From NCBI GenBank assembly GCA_944383825.1, contig CALWRA010000007.1, positions 59,899-123,898 of the forward strand: a DNA stretch of 64,000 nt. The letters are read 5' to 3'. This document shows, piece after piece, positions 50,947 through 59,139 of this stretch; the first letter of the stretch is position 1, and each line of letters opens with the position of its first letter. This DNA comes from an uncultured Acetatifactor sp. (GTDB lineage Bacteria; Bacillota; Clostridia; Lachnospirales; Lachnospiraceae). Position numbers and translations under genes: made by a program. The notes beneath the pieces were generated by a model. That model was not told the DNA's origin. It did no database searches and was given only the letters and a program-made list of their open reading frames with translations.

Positions 50947-52245
50947 ATGTTCAAAATGATTAAAAAGCAATCTCCCGGGCGGATTATCTCCCTGGGATTT
51001 GCATTGGTAATACTTCTTGGCTCAGGGCTTTTGATGCTGCCCTGCAGCATTCAGGATGGAGTGACCGTGCGCTATATCGATGCGCTGTATACCTCCACCA
51101 GCGCAGTGTGTGTGACGGGTCTGATCGCCATTGACGCAGGAGATACTTTTACACCTCTTGGACAGTTCTTTCTGGGCGCTCTGATACAGATAGGCGGCCT
51201 TGGGGTGACGGCTGTGGGAGCGGGCATCATACTGGCAATGGGAAGAAAGGTAAACCTCAAAGGGCGCAGCATTATCCGTGAGGCCATGAATCTTGACTCC
51301 GGAAAAGGGCTTGTGCGTTTTGTAAAGAGCATCTTTATGATGACGATTATTTTTGAAGGAATAGGAGCCGCCTTAAGCTTTACTGTGTTTGTCCAGGATT
51401 ATCCGCCTTTGAAGGCCGTGGGAATCAGCCTCTTTCATTCGGTGGCAGCGTTTAACAACTCGGGATTTGATATTCTGGGCAATTTTCAGAATCTCATTCC
51501 CTACCGGGATGATCTGATGCTGAACCTCGTTACCTGCGGACTGATCTTTTTCGGAGGCATCGGCTTTTTGGTAATTCAGGAAATCTGGACGAAAAAATTC
51601 CGCTGGAAAAGGTTTTCCATGCATGCAAAAGTGGTGCTTGCAGTCAGCGCTGCCTTGATTGTAATCGGAACGTTATTGATTAAATTAACGGAGGATGTAA
51701 CCTGGCTTGGCGCTTTTTTCCACAGTGTATCGGCCAGGACGGCGGGATTCTCCACTTATCCCCTGGGAACGTTTTCCAATGCAGGACTTCTGGTGATTAC
51801 TATATTGATGTTTATCGGCGCTTCCCCCGGCTCCACAGGGGGCGGCATCAAAACAAGCACTTTCTTCGTGCTGCTTCAGGGCGTTAAATCGGCTGCTACA
51901 AACAGAGCGGAAAAGGGGTTCCGTTATTCGGTTCCGGCGGTGGCCTTCCGGAAGGCTTCCGTGATTGCCATGATTGCCGTGGGAGTGGTTCTTACGGGAA
52001 CTTACCTTATGGTGATTATGGAACCGGAGGTATCTCTGATGGAGGCGCTGTTTGAGATTACCAGCGCATTTGGAACAGTGGGCTTATCCACTGGGATCAC
52101 CGCCGATTTAAGCGATGGCAGTAAGTTTTTATCGATCCTGATTATGTACATCGGCAGGCTGGGACCGCTGACCATTGCTTCCTTATGGTATTTTACAAAG
52201 GGAGAGAGAGTCAGCTATCCGGAAGGAAATATTGCGATCGGTTAA
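50947..52245 (+). CDS. Potassium uptake channel subunit, TrkH/KtrB family
   Basis: A 432-residue membrane protein with eight to ten hydrophobic segments in the four-repeat pore layout of Trk/Ktr. Selectivity-filter-like segments are seen at Thr-Ser-Ala-Val-Cys-Val-Thr-Gly-Leu (first repeat), Phe-Asn-Asn-Ser-Gly-Phe (second), Ser-Ala-Arg-Thr-Ala-Gly-Phe (third) and Thr-Val-Gly-Leu-Ser (fourth), plus a Gly-Ser-Thr-Gly-Gly-Gly-Ile-Lys-Thr turn. The length is nearer KtrB than TrkH. AGGAG lies before the ATG. It forms a pair with the RCK-domain protein downstream. Confidence 0.92.
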   Translation: MFKMIKKQSPGRIISLGFALVILLGSGLLMLPCSIQDGVTVRYIDALYTSTSAVCVTGLIAIDAGDTFTPLGQFFLGALIQIGGLGVTAVGAGIILAMGRKVNLKGRSIIREAMNLDSGKGLVRFVKSIFMMTIIFEGIGAALSFTVFVQDYPPLKAVGISLFHSVAAFNNSGFDILGNFQNLIPYRDDLMLNLVTCGLIFFGGIGFLVIQEIWTKKFRWKRFSMHAKVVLAVSAALIVIGTLLIKLTEDVTWLGAFFHSVSARTAGFSTYPLGTFSNAGLLVITILMFIGASPGSTGGGIKTSTFFVLLQGVKSAATNRAEKGFRYSVPAVAFRKASVIAMIAVGVVLTGTYLMVIMEPEVSLMEALFEITSAFGTVGLSTGITADLSDGSKFLSILIMYIGRLGPLTIASLWYFTKGERVSYPEGNIAIG

Positions 52246-52263
52246 GATCGGGAGGACAGGAGT

Positions 52264-52944
52264 ATGTTTCACATGTTTAAGAAAAAAGAGATTACTTATG
52301 GCATAATAGGGCTGGGCCGCTTTGGATATGCTCTGGCAACGGAGCTTACCGCTTCCGGCGCTGAAATTCTCGTGCTGGACAAAAATGAAGAGAAGATCCG
52401 CGAGATGCGGGATTTTACGGAAAATGCTTATGTGGTGCGAAACCTTGAAAAGAATACTCTGCTTGAGACGGGAATACAAAACTGTGACGTGGCCATTGTA
52501 TGTATCGGGGAACAAATTGACACGTCCATTCTCACTACCCTGAATCTGGTGGGAATAGGGATACCAAAGGTGGTTTCCAAGGCAACCAGCGCAGAGCATG
52601 GAGAAATCCTGGCGAAGCTTGGGGCGGAGGTGGTTTATCCCGAGAGAGATATGGCGGTTCGGCTGGCTCACCGGCTGGAAACCTCCAAGATGCTGGACTA
52701 TGTTCAGCTGAGTCAGAAGCTTAATATTTCCAAACTGACCATACCGGATGGTATCATTGGCAAAACGGTTCTTGATGTGGATCTTCGCGGTCGGTTCGGA
52801 TTAAATATTATCGCCATAGAAAACGGCGGAGGGCTTGTAGAGAGTGTTAAGCCTGATTATGTGTTTGAAGCGGGTGACATTCTTTATGTGGCGGGCGGAA
52901 GCGAAGGCATACGCCGCCTGACGGAATGGGTGGAAAACGATTGA
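52264..52944 (+). CDS. Potassium channel regulatory subunit, TrkA/KtrA family
   Basis: A 226-residue cytoplasmic gating subunit. The RCK_N domain begins with Ile-Ile-Gly-Leu-Gly-Arg-Phe-Gly-Tyr, a nucleotide-binding Rossmann motif with acidic Asp41 at the end of strand 2. The RCK_C domain (about 140-226) ends with Gly-Asp-Ile-Leu-Tyr-Val-Ala-Gly-Gly. KtrA-type rings open the KtrB pore when ATP binds. One KtrA copy is usual. A bidirectional hairpin follows the stop. Confidence 0.93.
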   Translation: MFHMFKKKEITYGIIGLGRFGYALATELTASGAEILVLDKNEEKIREMRDFTENAYVVRNLEKNTLLETGIQNCDVAIVCIGEQIDTSILTTLNLVGIGIPKVVSKATSAEHGEILAKLGAEVVYPERDMAVRLAHRLETSKMLDYVQLSQKLNISKLTIPDGIIGKTVLDVDLRGRFGLNIIAIENGGGLVESVKPDYVFEAGDILYVAGGSEGIRRLTEWVEND

Positions 52945-52957
52945 TGTAAAAGGGAGT

Positions 52958-52986
52958 GGAAGGCCGGCGGTGAAACCGGCCTTTCC
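52958..52986. terminator. Bidirectional hairpin between ktrA-like and hemerythrin genes
   Basis: AAGGCCGG pairs with CCGGCCTT (52960-52967 and 52976-52983), with weaker flanking pairs. It lies between two convergent genes. The T content is low, so termination may be partial. Confidence 0.5.
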
Positions 52987-53003
52987 CCATTGATCCAGAT
53001 GTT

Positions 53004-53930
53004 TTATTCCATTTCTGCGTTTTGATTCTGGGGCTGGAAAAGCTGCTTTGAGCTGCTGGACAGAAAAAATTGCCCTTTCCCGGAGGTAAACAGAACGGAG
53101 ATGGCCGGTTCCAGCTTCTGCAGTTCTTCCTGCAGAGTTCCTCCCATTATAAAATGATTTTCTTTAATGGTGATCATGCTGCTGCTGCCCGTAAGCTGAC
53201 GGCTCAACGTGATCCAAAACTGTGCCCCGAATACTTCAAGAGTGGACAGAATCAGATCCATCTCATCTTCCACGCTGCCGCCGTAAAGCATTTTAGCCAC
53301 ATAAAGTATGAATGAACGCTCCACGCCCGAGATTACGGTGGTTTCCTGTCCATCCTTTTCGTAGACAATTTTCTGGCATACTGCTTTTCCAAAGGATTCC
53401 CCTGTATAATTTGTGTTTACGACTTTGACATATGCGTTTATATTCAAAGTGGCGATACACAACAGATTGATTTCGTTTTCCAATGTGGCCACACTGGCAT
53501 CGGCTGCAACTGTTTTTTGCAAAACGCCTTTACCTACGATTGCCATATCCGCCGTGGCGATATGCTCCAGCAGCCATCCCACACCGGAACCGATGAAATC
53601 CCAGACATCCTCCTTGCTGCATGTGCCGCTTGCCACTATTTTTTGATATTTGGCCATTTGGATTTTTTGAAAATCGTCATGCTGCATTTTATGCAGGGCA
53701 TAGCCCTCATAACCGATCTTACGCATATAAGCTTCTTCCTGGGCGGCGTGCCGGAAGAAATATCCGTGAAGGTATTTCAGGCCCTCCCGTATAATAAATA
53801 TCCGCATGGCCGGATCATCGCTGCGCTCTCTGACCCGATTCAATATTTGCTCGGCGATTTGAAACATATGCCGATGATCATTATCCAATTCCTCAATACC
53901 CATCAGGTAGTTTTCATTCCATATAAGCAT
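53004..53930 (-). CDS. Bacteriohemerythrin with C-terminal CheX/CheC-like domain
   Basis: A 308-residue protein. The N-terminal 130 residues are hemerythrin: Trp-x3-Tyr start, His19 in Asp-Asn-Asp-His, then His-Ala-Ala-Gln-Glu-Glu-Ala-Tyr-Met, a downstream His-Asp-Asp-Phe and His-Ile-Ala-Thr-Ala-Asp, all di-iron ligands. The C-terminal 150 residues have a different fold with Glu-Arg-Ser-Phe-Ile and Gly-Gly-Thr-Leu, weakly like CheX/CheC phosphatases (inference). Such fusions could sense oxygen. AGGGG lies before the ATG at 53930. Confidence 0.75.
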   Translation of the reverse strand: MLIWNENYLMGIEELDNDHRHMFQIAEQILNRVRERSDDPAMRIFIIREGLKYLHGYFFRHAAQEEAYMRKIGYEGYALHKMQHDDFQKIQMAKYQKIVASGTCSKEDVWDFIGSGVGWLLEHIATADMAIVGKGVLQKTVAADASVATLENEINLLCIATLNINAYVKVVNTNYTGESFGKAVCQKIVYEKDGQETTVISGVERSFILYVAKMLYGGSVEDEMDLILSTLEVFGAQFWITLSRQLTGSSSMITIKENHFIMGGTLQEELQKLEPAISVLFTSGKGQFFLSSSSKQLFQPQNQNAEME

Positions 53931-54032
53931 TTATTTATATACCCCTATATTTTAATTCTGATATTTTGTAACATTGTAACATAAGTAAATGCAGTTGACC
54001 ATATATGAACGGCAAAAATATGTATGGTCCTA

Positions 54033-54061
54033 TTGCGGTATGAGAAAATTTACGATATAGT
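54033..54061 (+). promoter_or_regulatory. Promoter of argS
   Basis: TTGCGG (54033-54038) and TATAGT (54056-54061) are separated by 17 bases, 34 bases before the argS start. Confidence 0.5.
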
Positions 54062-54094
54062 AATGATATTATTGGTGAGCTTGGAGGATATTCT

Positions 54095-55861
54095 ATGAAA
54101 AAGATTTTGGATATGCTGACGGAGGAAATGCAGAAAGCGTTTGAGGCGGCAGGGTATGATAAGGCTTTGGGAAAGGTGACTCTGTCCAACCGTCCGGATC
54201 TGTGTGAATATCAGTGCAACGGCGCAATGGCCGGTGCGAAACAGTATAAAAAGGCGCCTCTTTTGATTGCTCAGGAGGTTGCAGAACAGCTGGGAGACAG
54301 CCATGTGTTTCAGGAGGCGGAAGCTGTGGCACCGGGATTTTTAAATCTGAAGATTTCAGGAGGCTTTCTCAGGAAATATCTGGAGGACATGAAGGAGGAC
54401 TCTAAATTCGGTCTTACAATGCCGGAAAAGCCAAAGAAAATCATTATCGATTACGGAGGAGCAAATGTGGCAAAGCCACTTCACGTGGGACATATCCGTT
54501 CAGCGGTGATCGGAGAGAGCATTAAGCGTATCTGCCGCTATGCGGGACATCGGGTGATCGGCGACGTGCATCTGGGCGACTGGGGACTGCAGATGGGGCT
54601 TGTGATCACATGGCTTCAGGATGAGAAGCCTGATCTGGCGTACTTTGACGAAGAATTTGAAGGGGAATACCCCAAGGAGGCGCCCTTCACAATCTCGGAG
54701 CTTGCAGAAATATATCCTGCGGCCAGCGCAAAGTCCAAGGAGGATCCTGCATACAAGGCAAGGGCAATGGAGGCCACCTATAAGCTTCAGAAGGGCGTTA
54801 GAGGATACCGGGCGCTCTGGAAGCACATTATGAATGTGTCCATTGCTGATCTGAAAAAAAATTACAGCAGCCTGAATGTGGAGTTTGATCTGTGGAAGGG
54901 CGAGAGCGATGTGCAGGATTTGATACCCGATATGGTAAACTATATGAAGGAAAAGGGCTACGCTCACGAGAGCGAGGGCGCTTTGGTGGTGGACGTAAGG
55001 GAGGATACTGATACCAGAGAGATTCCCCCCTGTATGATTTTGAAGTCGGATGGCGCATCCCTCTACAATACCACGGATCTTGCTACGATTATGGAACGTA
55101 TGCGACTTTACGATCCTGATGAGATTATTTATGTAGTGGACAAGCGGCAGGATCTGTATTTTGAACAGGTATTCCGATGCGCCCGCAAAACCGGACTGGT
55201 GAAGCCGGACACAGAGCTGAAATTTCTGGGCTTCGGCACCATGAATGGTAAGGATGGAAAACCTTTTAAGACCAGAGAGGGAGGCGTGATGCGTCTGGAG
55301 GAGCTGGTCAGAGATACCAGGGATGAGATGTACAAAAAGATCAGGGAAGGGCGGGATATGCCGGAGGAGGAAGCAGGCCAGGTTGCGGAAATGGTCGCCG
55401 TTTCAGCGCTGAAATACGGAGATCTGTCCAATCAGGCGTCCAAAGACTATGTGTTTGACATTGACCGCTTTACATCCTTTGAGGGAGACACGGGGCCTTA
55501 TATTCTCTATACAATTGTGCGGATTAAGTCCATTCTCAACAAATATAAGGAACAGGGCGGCGATCCGGCAAGAACTTCTCTGAGGGCGGCGGAAAATGAG
55601 GCGGAGAAAGCTCTTATGATGCAGCTGACGCAATTCAGTGCCATGATGCAGAATGCCTGTGAAGAGACTGCTCCCCACAAGGTATGCGCTTATATATATG
55701 ATCTTGCCAACGCTTTTAATCACTTTTATCATGAAACCAGGATACTGGGAGAAGAGAATGAGGAAAAAAAGTCCGGCTTGATTGCTCTTCTGGCACTGTC
55801 CAGGGATATTCTGGAGACCTGTATTGATGTTTTGGGCTTCAGCGCGCCGGAAAGAATGTAA
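54095..55861 (+). CDS. argS: Arginyl-tRNA synthetase
   Basis: A 588-residue class I synthetase. The N-terminal Add-1 domain (about 1-110) is followed by Ala-Asn-Val-Ala-Lys-Pro-Leu-His-Val-Gly-His, the HIGH-type motif, near residue 125. The conserved Leu-Gly-Asp-Trp-Gly-Leu-Gln and Asp-Lys-Arg-Gln segments and the C-terminal anticodon-binding domain with Tyr-Asp-Leu-Ala-Asn-Ala-Phe-Asn are typical. ArgS lacks a strict KMSKS, as here (Lys-Thr-Arg-Glu-Gly). GGAGG lies seven bases before the ATG. No T-box leader is present. Confidence 0.96.
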   Translation: MKKILDMLTEEMQKAFEAAGYDKALGKVTLSNRPDLCEYQCNGAMAGAKQYKKAPLLIAQEVAEQLGDSHVFQEAEAVAPGFLNLKISGGFLRKYLEDMKEDSKFGLTMPEKPKKIIIDYGGANVAKPLHVGHIRSAVIGESIKRICRYAGHRVIGDVHLGDWGLQMGLVITWLQDEKPDLAYFDEEFEGEYPKEAPFTISELAEIYPAASAKSKEDPAYKARAMEATYKLQKGVRGYRALWKHIMNVSIADLKKNYSSLNVEFDLWKGESDVQDLIPDMVNYMKEKGYAHESEGALVVDVREDTDTREIPPCMILKSDGASLYNTTDLATIMERMRLYDPDEIIYVVDKRQDLYFEQVFRCARKTGLVKPDTELKFLGFGTMNGKDGKPFKTREGGVMRLEELVRDTRDEMYKKIREGRDMPEEEAGQVAEMVAVSALKYGDLSNQASKDYVFDIDRFTSFEGDTGPYILYTIVRIKSILNKYKEQGGDPARTSLRAAENEAEKALMMQLTQFSAMMQNACEETAPHKVCAYIYDLANAFNHFYHETRILGEENEEKKSGLIALLALSRDILETCIDVLGFSAPERM

Positions 55862-55885
55862 AAAGAAAAAATATGGAAAAAGCTG

Positions 55886-55914
55886 TTGACAAAAGAAGCC
55901 TGTCATTGTACAAT
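55886..55914 (+). promoter_or_regulatory. Promoter of tRNA-Val/tRNA-Met operon
   Basis: TTGACA (55886-55891) and TACAAT (55909-55914) with a 17-base spacer lie about 33 bases before the first tRNA. Confidence 0.7.
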
Positions 55915-55946
55915 CATTAAGTCGGCTACGCAGGTAGTCGGCAAAT

Positions 55947-56019
55947 GGAATCTTAGCTCAGCTGGGAGAGCATCTGCCTTACAAGCAGAGGGTCATAGGT
56001 TCGAGCCCTATAGGTTCCA
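55947..56019 (+). tRNA. tRNA-Val (anticodon TAC)
   Basis: Acceptor GGAATCT pairs with AGGTTCC, the D arm is GCTC / GAGC, and the anticodon stem TCTGC / GCAGA encloses CTTACAA, giving TAC. The T arm is ATAGG-TTCGAGC-CCTAT. The 3' CCA is not encoded. Confidence 0.93.
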
Positions 56020-56042
56020 CTCCAACGAAGGTTGGCATATAT

Positions 56043-56116
56043 GGCGAGATAGCTCAGCTGGCTAGAGCATACGGTTCATACCCGTAGTGTCGAGGGTTCA
56101 AGTCCCCCTCTCGCTA
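56043..56116 (+). tRNA. tRNA-Met (anticodon CAT), elongator type
   Basis: Acceptor GGCGAGA pairs with TCTCGCT (a G-T closing pair), the anticodon stem TACGG / CCGTA encloses TTCATAC, and the T arm has GAGGGTTCAAGTCCCCC. The paired acceptor end argues for the elongator over the initiator. The 3' CCA is not encoded. Confidence 0.9.
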
Positions 56117-56129
56117 TTGAAAGTTTTTG

Positions 56130-56170
56130 AGAAGCCGTGAAATTATCGTTGATGATTTTTCGGCTTCTTT
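56130..56170 (+). terminator. Terminator of tRNA operon
   Basis: AGAAGCCG (56130-56137) pairs with CGGCTTCT (56161-56168), with further A/T pairs in the loop, followed by T residues. Confidence 0.75.
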
Positions 56171-56251
56171 GCGTTGCAGTAAAAATGCTCTCTGCCCCGC
56201 AGGGGAGGGAGGGGTGCAGCAGGGGGAAAAATCAACTTTTTGGAGGTGCAG

Positions 56252-56314
56252 ATGAAAAAATATTTGAAATATAATAATATATATTATTTTAGCTATCTTG
56301 GCAAATATAAGTAG
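56252..56314 (+). CDS. Possible 20-residue tyrosine-rich peptide
   Basis: GGAGG lies five bases before an ATG, a near-ideal site, and the frame gives 20 residues ending at TAG, with seven Tyr and five Lys and no Cys. It could be a real small peptide, a leader peptide or a chance match in AT-rich DNA. Apart from it, 56171-56410 has no gene; it holds a C/G-rich stretch and then AT-rich sequence. Confidence 0.3.
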   Translation: MKKYLKYNNIYYFSYLGKYK

Positions 56315-56422
56315 CAAAACCAGCGAAGTCGGGCAACAAGAACAGAAACCGAAGGGAAATGCCTTGCAGTAATGAGAAAATATTTCATTTAAGAGAAAGC
56401 CTGTGTATTTTGTTGATCTTAC

Positions 56423-56431
56423 TGTTATAAT
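56423..56431 (+). promoter_or_regulatory. Extended -10 promoter of metal-binding protein gene
   Basis: TGTTATAAT, an extended -10, lies 35 bases before the start at 56467. The -35 is weak. Confidence 0.5.
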
Positions 56432-56466
56432 GAATATGTATTCTCTGAGCAAAGGGAGAGATCCAT

Positions 56467-56721
56467 ATGACAAAGACGGTTTTGGAAATTGAAGGGATGG
56501 CCTGCGGCATGTGCGAGGCCCATGTGAATGACGAGGTGCGTAAGGTATTTTCGGTAAAAAGGGTTTCCTCTTCTCACAGCAGGGGAAGGACAGAAATTCT
56601 TTCGGAAGCTCCTTTGGACGAAAGGAAGCTCCGGGAAGCGATTGACGCCGCCGGATATAAGGTACTGTCCGTGAAAACAGAATCCTATGAAAAGAAAAGC
56701 TTTTCGCTTTTTGGACGGTGA
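56467..56721 (+). CDS. Heavy-metal-associated (CopZ-like) protein
   Basis: An 84-residue HMA-domain protein with Gly-Met-Ala-Cys-Gly-Met-Cys-Glu-Ala-His near residue 10, where the two Cys of the Cys-x2-Cys motif bind Cu(I) or another soft metal. The beta-alpha-beta pattern covers residues 1-68, and a basic tail follows. Normal members stand with a copper ATPase; no such gene is nearby. The Ser/His-rich stretch at 35-40 is unusual. GGGAGAG lies before the ATG. Confidence 0.85.
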   Translation: MTKTVLEIEGMACGMCEAHVNDEVRKVFSVKRVSSSHSRGRTEILSEAPLDERKLREAIDAAGYKVLSVKTESYEKKSFSLFGR

Positions 56722-56732
56722 AGATATTTTGC

Positions 56733-56761
56733 TTGTCTTTTTGCGCATTCCATGGTATACT
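56733..56761 (+). promoter_or_regulatory. Promoter of DEAD-box helicase gene
   Basis: TTGTCT (56733-56738) and TATACT (56756-56761) are 17 bases apart with TG at 56753-56754. A transcript would begin near 56768, so the leader attenuator at 56767-56825 lies right at its start. Confidence 0.5.
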
Positions 56762-56766
56762 TACTC

Positions 56767-56825
56767 ATCATATTAAGGCGATGATTGGAGAAATCATTAA
56801 CATAAACAAATGATTTCTCTTTTTT
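56767..56825 (+). promoter_or_regulatory. Attenuator-like leader of DEAD-box helicase gene
   Basis: Three mutually exclusive hairpins: ATCAT / ATGAT (56767-56771 with 56781-56785), ATGATT / AATCAT (56781-56786 with 56792-56797) and the terminator GAGAAATCATT / AATGATTTCTC (56788-56798 with 56809-56819) followed by six T. A ten-codon frame starts at the ATG at 56781 and stops within the terminator stem. Confidence 0.55.
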
Positions 56826-56869
56826 GTGTGCATGGAAAATATGCGGAAAAAAGTAATGAGGAGACAGTA

Positions 56870-58357
56870 GTGGATAGTTTATTGGAAAATTTGCTGGACA
56901 AGCGCATTATGCGCGCGATTGAGGAGATGGGCTTTGAAAAGCTTTCGCCCATTCAGGAGCAGGCGATTCCCCGCCTGCTGGAGGGAAAGGATATTATCGG
57001 ACAGGCGCAGACAGGCACGGGAAAAACGGCTGCATTTGGTATTCCTGCGCTTCAGAAGATAGATCCCGGGCTGAAAAAGCTGCAGACGGTGATTTTGTGC
57101 CCCACCAGGGAGCTTGCCATTCAGGCGGCGGAGGAACTTCGTAAAATAGCCAGATATATGCACGGAGTAAAGGTGCTTCCCATATACGGGGGACAGGAAA
57201 TCGGAAAACAGATCGCCGCTCTCAGGGGCGTGCAGATGATTGTGGGAACGCCGGGCAGAGTGATGGACCATATGCGGAGGCGTACCATAAAGCTGGATCA
57301 CGTAAATATGGTGGTGCTGGACGAGGCCGACGAAATGCTGAATATGGGCTTTCGGGAGGATATGGAGCTGATTTTGGGGCAAATTCCGCAGGAGCATCAG
57401 ACGGCCCTTTTTTCCGCTACCATGCCCAAGCCTATTCTGGACATAACAAACCGTTTTCAGAAGGATGCGGAGATGATACGGGTAACGCCGAAAGAACTCA
57501 CCATCCCCTTGGTTTCACAGCGCTATTACAAAGTAAGAAGTCAGGATAAGGACGCGGCGTGCATCCGCATTTTGGAATACTATCAGCCAAAGCTGTGCCT
57601 GATTTTCTGTAATACAAAAAGGAAGGTGGACGAACTTTCGGAGGTGCTTAAGCGTCAGGGGTATCAGGCGGAGGGACTCCACGGAGATATGTCCCAGTAT
57701 CAGAGGGATGCGGTAATGGGGCGCTTCAGGAATGGGAGCAGCAATATTTTGATTGCAACGGATGTGGCGGCAAGAGGGATTGATGTAGATGACGTGGAAG
57801 CGGTGATAAATTATGACATTCCTCAGGATGTGGAGTATTATGTGCATCGTATCGGAAGAACCGGCCGTGCGGGAAGGACGGGGCGCTCATTTACTCTGGT
57901 ATCGGGGCGGGAGCTCCATAAGATTCGTGAAATTGAGAGGGTGTGCAGAACAACTGTAGAGGAGAAAAAGCTGCCCGGCGCAGCCAAGGTGCTTAAGAGA
58001 AAGGCGGACAGATACCTTGATCAGGTATGGGAGCTCCATGGCCAGGAGGATTTGGAGCTTATGGAAAAATATCTTCTCCGCAAAATGGAGGAGGCGGAAT
58101 GCGATGCGCTTGAATTGGCTTCTGTGATGCTGAAACATCAGATCGGTGAGATGAGCCAGGAAATTGCGGTTGACGATTCGGACAGCCGAAGGTTCGGAAG
58201 AAGGAAAGGACGGAGCAGAAGCGGCGCGGGCGGCATCGGGAAGCGTAGCGAGGAAAGAAGAGGAGAGGAAAGGAGAACCGGTCGAAGGGACAACGGCAGG
58301 AGAGACAGTCGGCGTAGAGAGGGAATCGGTTTTTCCTTTTCCAAACGAAAGAAGTAA
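56870..58357 (+). CDS. DEAD-box RNA helicase
   Basis: A 495-residue helicase with Q motif (Pro-Ile-Gln), Walker A Ala-Gln-Thr-Gly-Thr-Gly-Lys-Thr, Pro-Thr-Arg-Glu-Leu, Asp-Glu-Ala-Asp, Ser-Ala-Thr and His-Arg-Ile-Gly-Arg-Thr-Gly-Arg in order. A domain of the DbpA/CshA type may follow at about 375-440, and the end (about 440-495) is an Arg/Gly/Ser-rich tail likely to bind RNA. I chose the GTG at 56870, after GAGGAG, rather than the ATG at 56810, which lies inside the leader. Cold-shock helicases of this kind often control their own mRNA. Confidence 0.92.
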   Translation: MDSLLENLLDKRIMRAIEEMGFEKLSPIQEQAIPRLLEGKDIIGQAQTGTGKTAAFGIPALQKIDPGLKKLQTVILCPTRELAIQAAEELRKIARYMHGVKVLPIYGGQEIGKQIAALRGVQMIVGTPGRVMDHMRRRTIKLDHVNMVVLDEADEMLNMGFREDMELILGQIPQEHQTALFSATMPKPILDITNRFQKDAEMIRVTPKELTIPLVSQRYYKVRSQDKDAACIRILEYYQPKLCLIFCNTKRKVDELSEVLKRQGYQAEGLHGDMSQYQRDAVMGRFRNGSSNILIATDVAARGIDVDDVEAVINYDIPQDVEYYVHRIGRTGRAGRTGRSFTLVSGRELHKIREIERVCRTTVEEKKLPGAAKVLKRKADRYLDQVWELHGQEDLELMEKYLLRKMEEAECDALELASVMLKHQIGEMSQEIAVDDSDSRRFGRRKGRSRSGAGGIGKRSEERRGEERRTGRRDNGRRDSRRREGIGFSFSKRKK

Positions 58358-58423
58358 GCGCAGAGTAAAACTGCTTCACTCTGGGCCGTAAGTTTGGTGA
58401 CTCTTTCCGAATATTGAGTGGAT

Positions 58424-58439
58424 GCCTGCCGAAGCGGGC
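58424..58439 (+). promoter_or_regulatory. Hairpin module before the ispF ribosome binding site
   Basis: GCCTGC-CGAA-GCGGGC is followed by AAGGGAGGTATAAGC and ATG. The carA counterpart at 40630 differs by paired changes (T-A to C-G; C-G to T-G), which keeps the stem. Confidence 0.65.
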
Positions 58440-58454
58440 AAGGGAGGTATAAGC

Positions 58455-58991
58455 ATGAGAGTAGGAATAGGATATGACGTACACAGGCTTGCTGAGGGCA
58501 GGGATCTGATGTTGGGCGGGGTGAAAATTCCCTATGATAAGGGACTGCTTGGGCATTCCGATGCGGATGTCCTGCTGCATGCGGTCATGGATGCGCTGCT
58601 TGGGGCTGCGGGTCTGGGAGATATAGGCAGACATTTCCCGGACACGGATCCCGCCTACAAGGGAATCTCATCCATGAGGCTTTTGGAGAAGGTAGGAGAG
58701 CTCCTGGCAGAGAATCATTTTCTGGTGGAGAACATTGACGCCACCATTATAGCCCAGGCTCCCAAGATGAGTCCCTATATGGAGTCCATGCGGGAAAATA
58801 TTGCAGAGGCTCTCTGCATTGAGACGCTTCAGGTGAATGTGAAGGCTACCACGGAGGAAGGACTGGGCTTTACCGGAAGGGGCGAAGGCATCGCTTCCCA
58901 GGCGATCTGTATGCTCACAAGTCCGTATAATCTCACCGCAGGACGTGGGGAGGGAGGCTGCCAGGGCTGCGGAGGCTGTCCCAGAGTCTGA
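58455..58991 (+). CDS. ispF: 2-C-methyl-D-erythritol 2,4-cyclodiphosphate synthase
   Basis: A 178-residue enzyme of the MEP isoprenoid pathway. Metal ligands Asp-Val-His lie at 8-10, and His-Ser-Asp-Ala-Asp, His-Phe-Pro-Asp-Thr-Asp and [10 protein letters not shown] are all present. Known IspF proteins end near residue 158. Here about 20 extra residues follow, with three Cys at 169, 172 and 175 in a Cys-x2-Cys-x2-Cys pattern that could bind a metal. The ATG at 58455 is set by GGAGG. Confidence 0.93.
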   Translation: MRVGIGYDVHRLAEGRDLMLGGVKIPYDKGLLGHSDADVLLHAVMDALLGAAGLGDIGRHFPDTDPAYKGISSMRLLEKVGELLAENHFLVENIDATIIAQAPKMSPYMESMRENIAEALCIETLQVNVKATTEEGLGFTGRGEGIASQAICMLTSPYNLTAGRGEGGCQGCGGCPRV

Positions 58992-59080
58992 GTGATTATC
59001 TCACAGGGCAGGGGGAGGAAAAACAGACAGCGCAACGGCTGAAAAAGAGATTAGGGCATGGAAGAGCGGTCAAAAACAAG

Positions 59081-59109
59081 TTGACAAATGAGCTCTTATT
59101 GCATATTCT
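59081..59109 (+). promoter_or_regulatory. Promoter of the cysE T-box operon
   Basis: TTGACA (59081-59086) and TATTCT (59104-59109) have a 17-base spacer, directly upstream of the T-box leader. The sequence 58992-59080 has no gene or other sign. Confidence 0.65.
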
Positions 59110-59139
59110 TTTTAATAGATATTATTTCTGAAAGACAAA

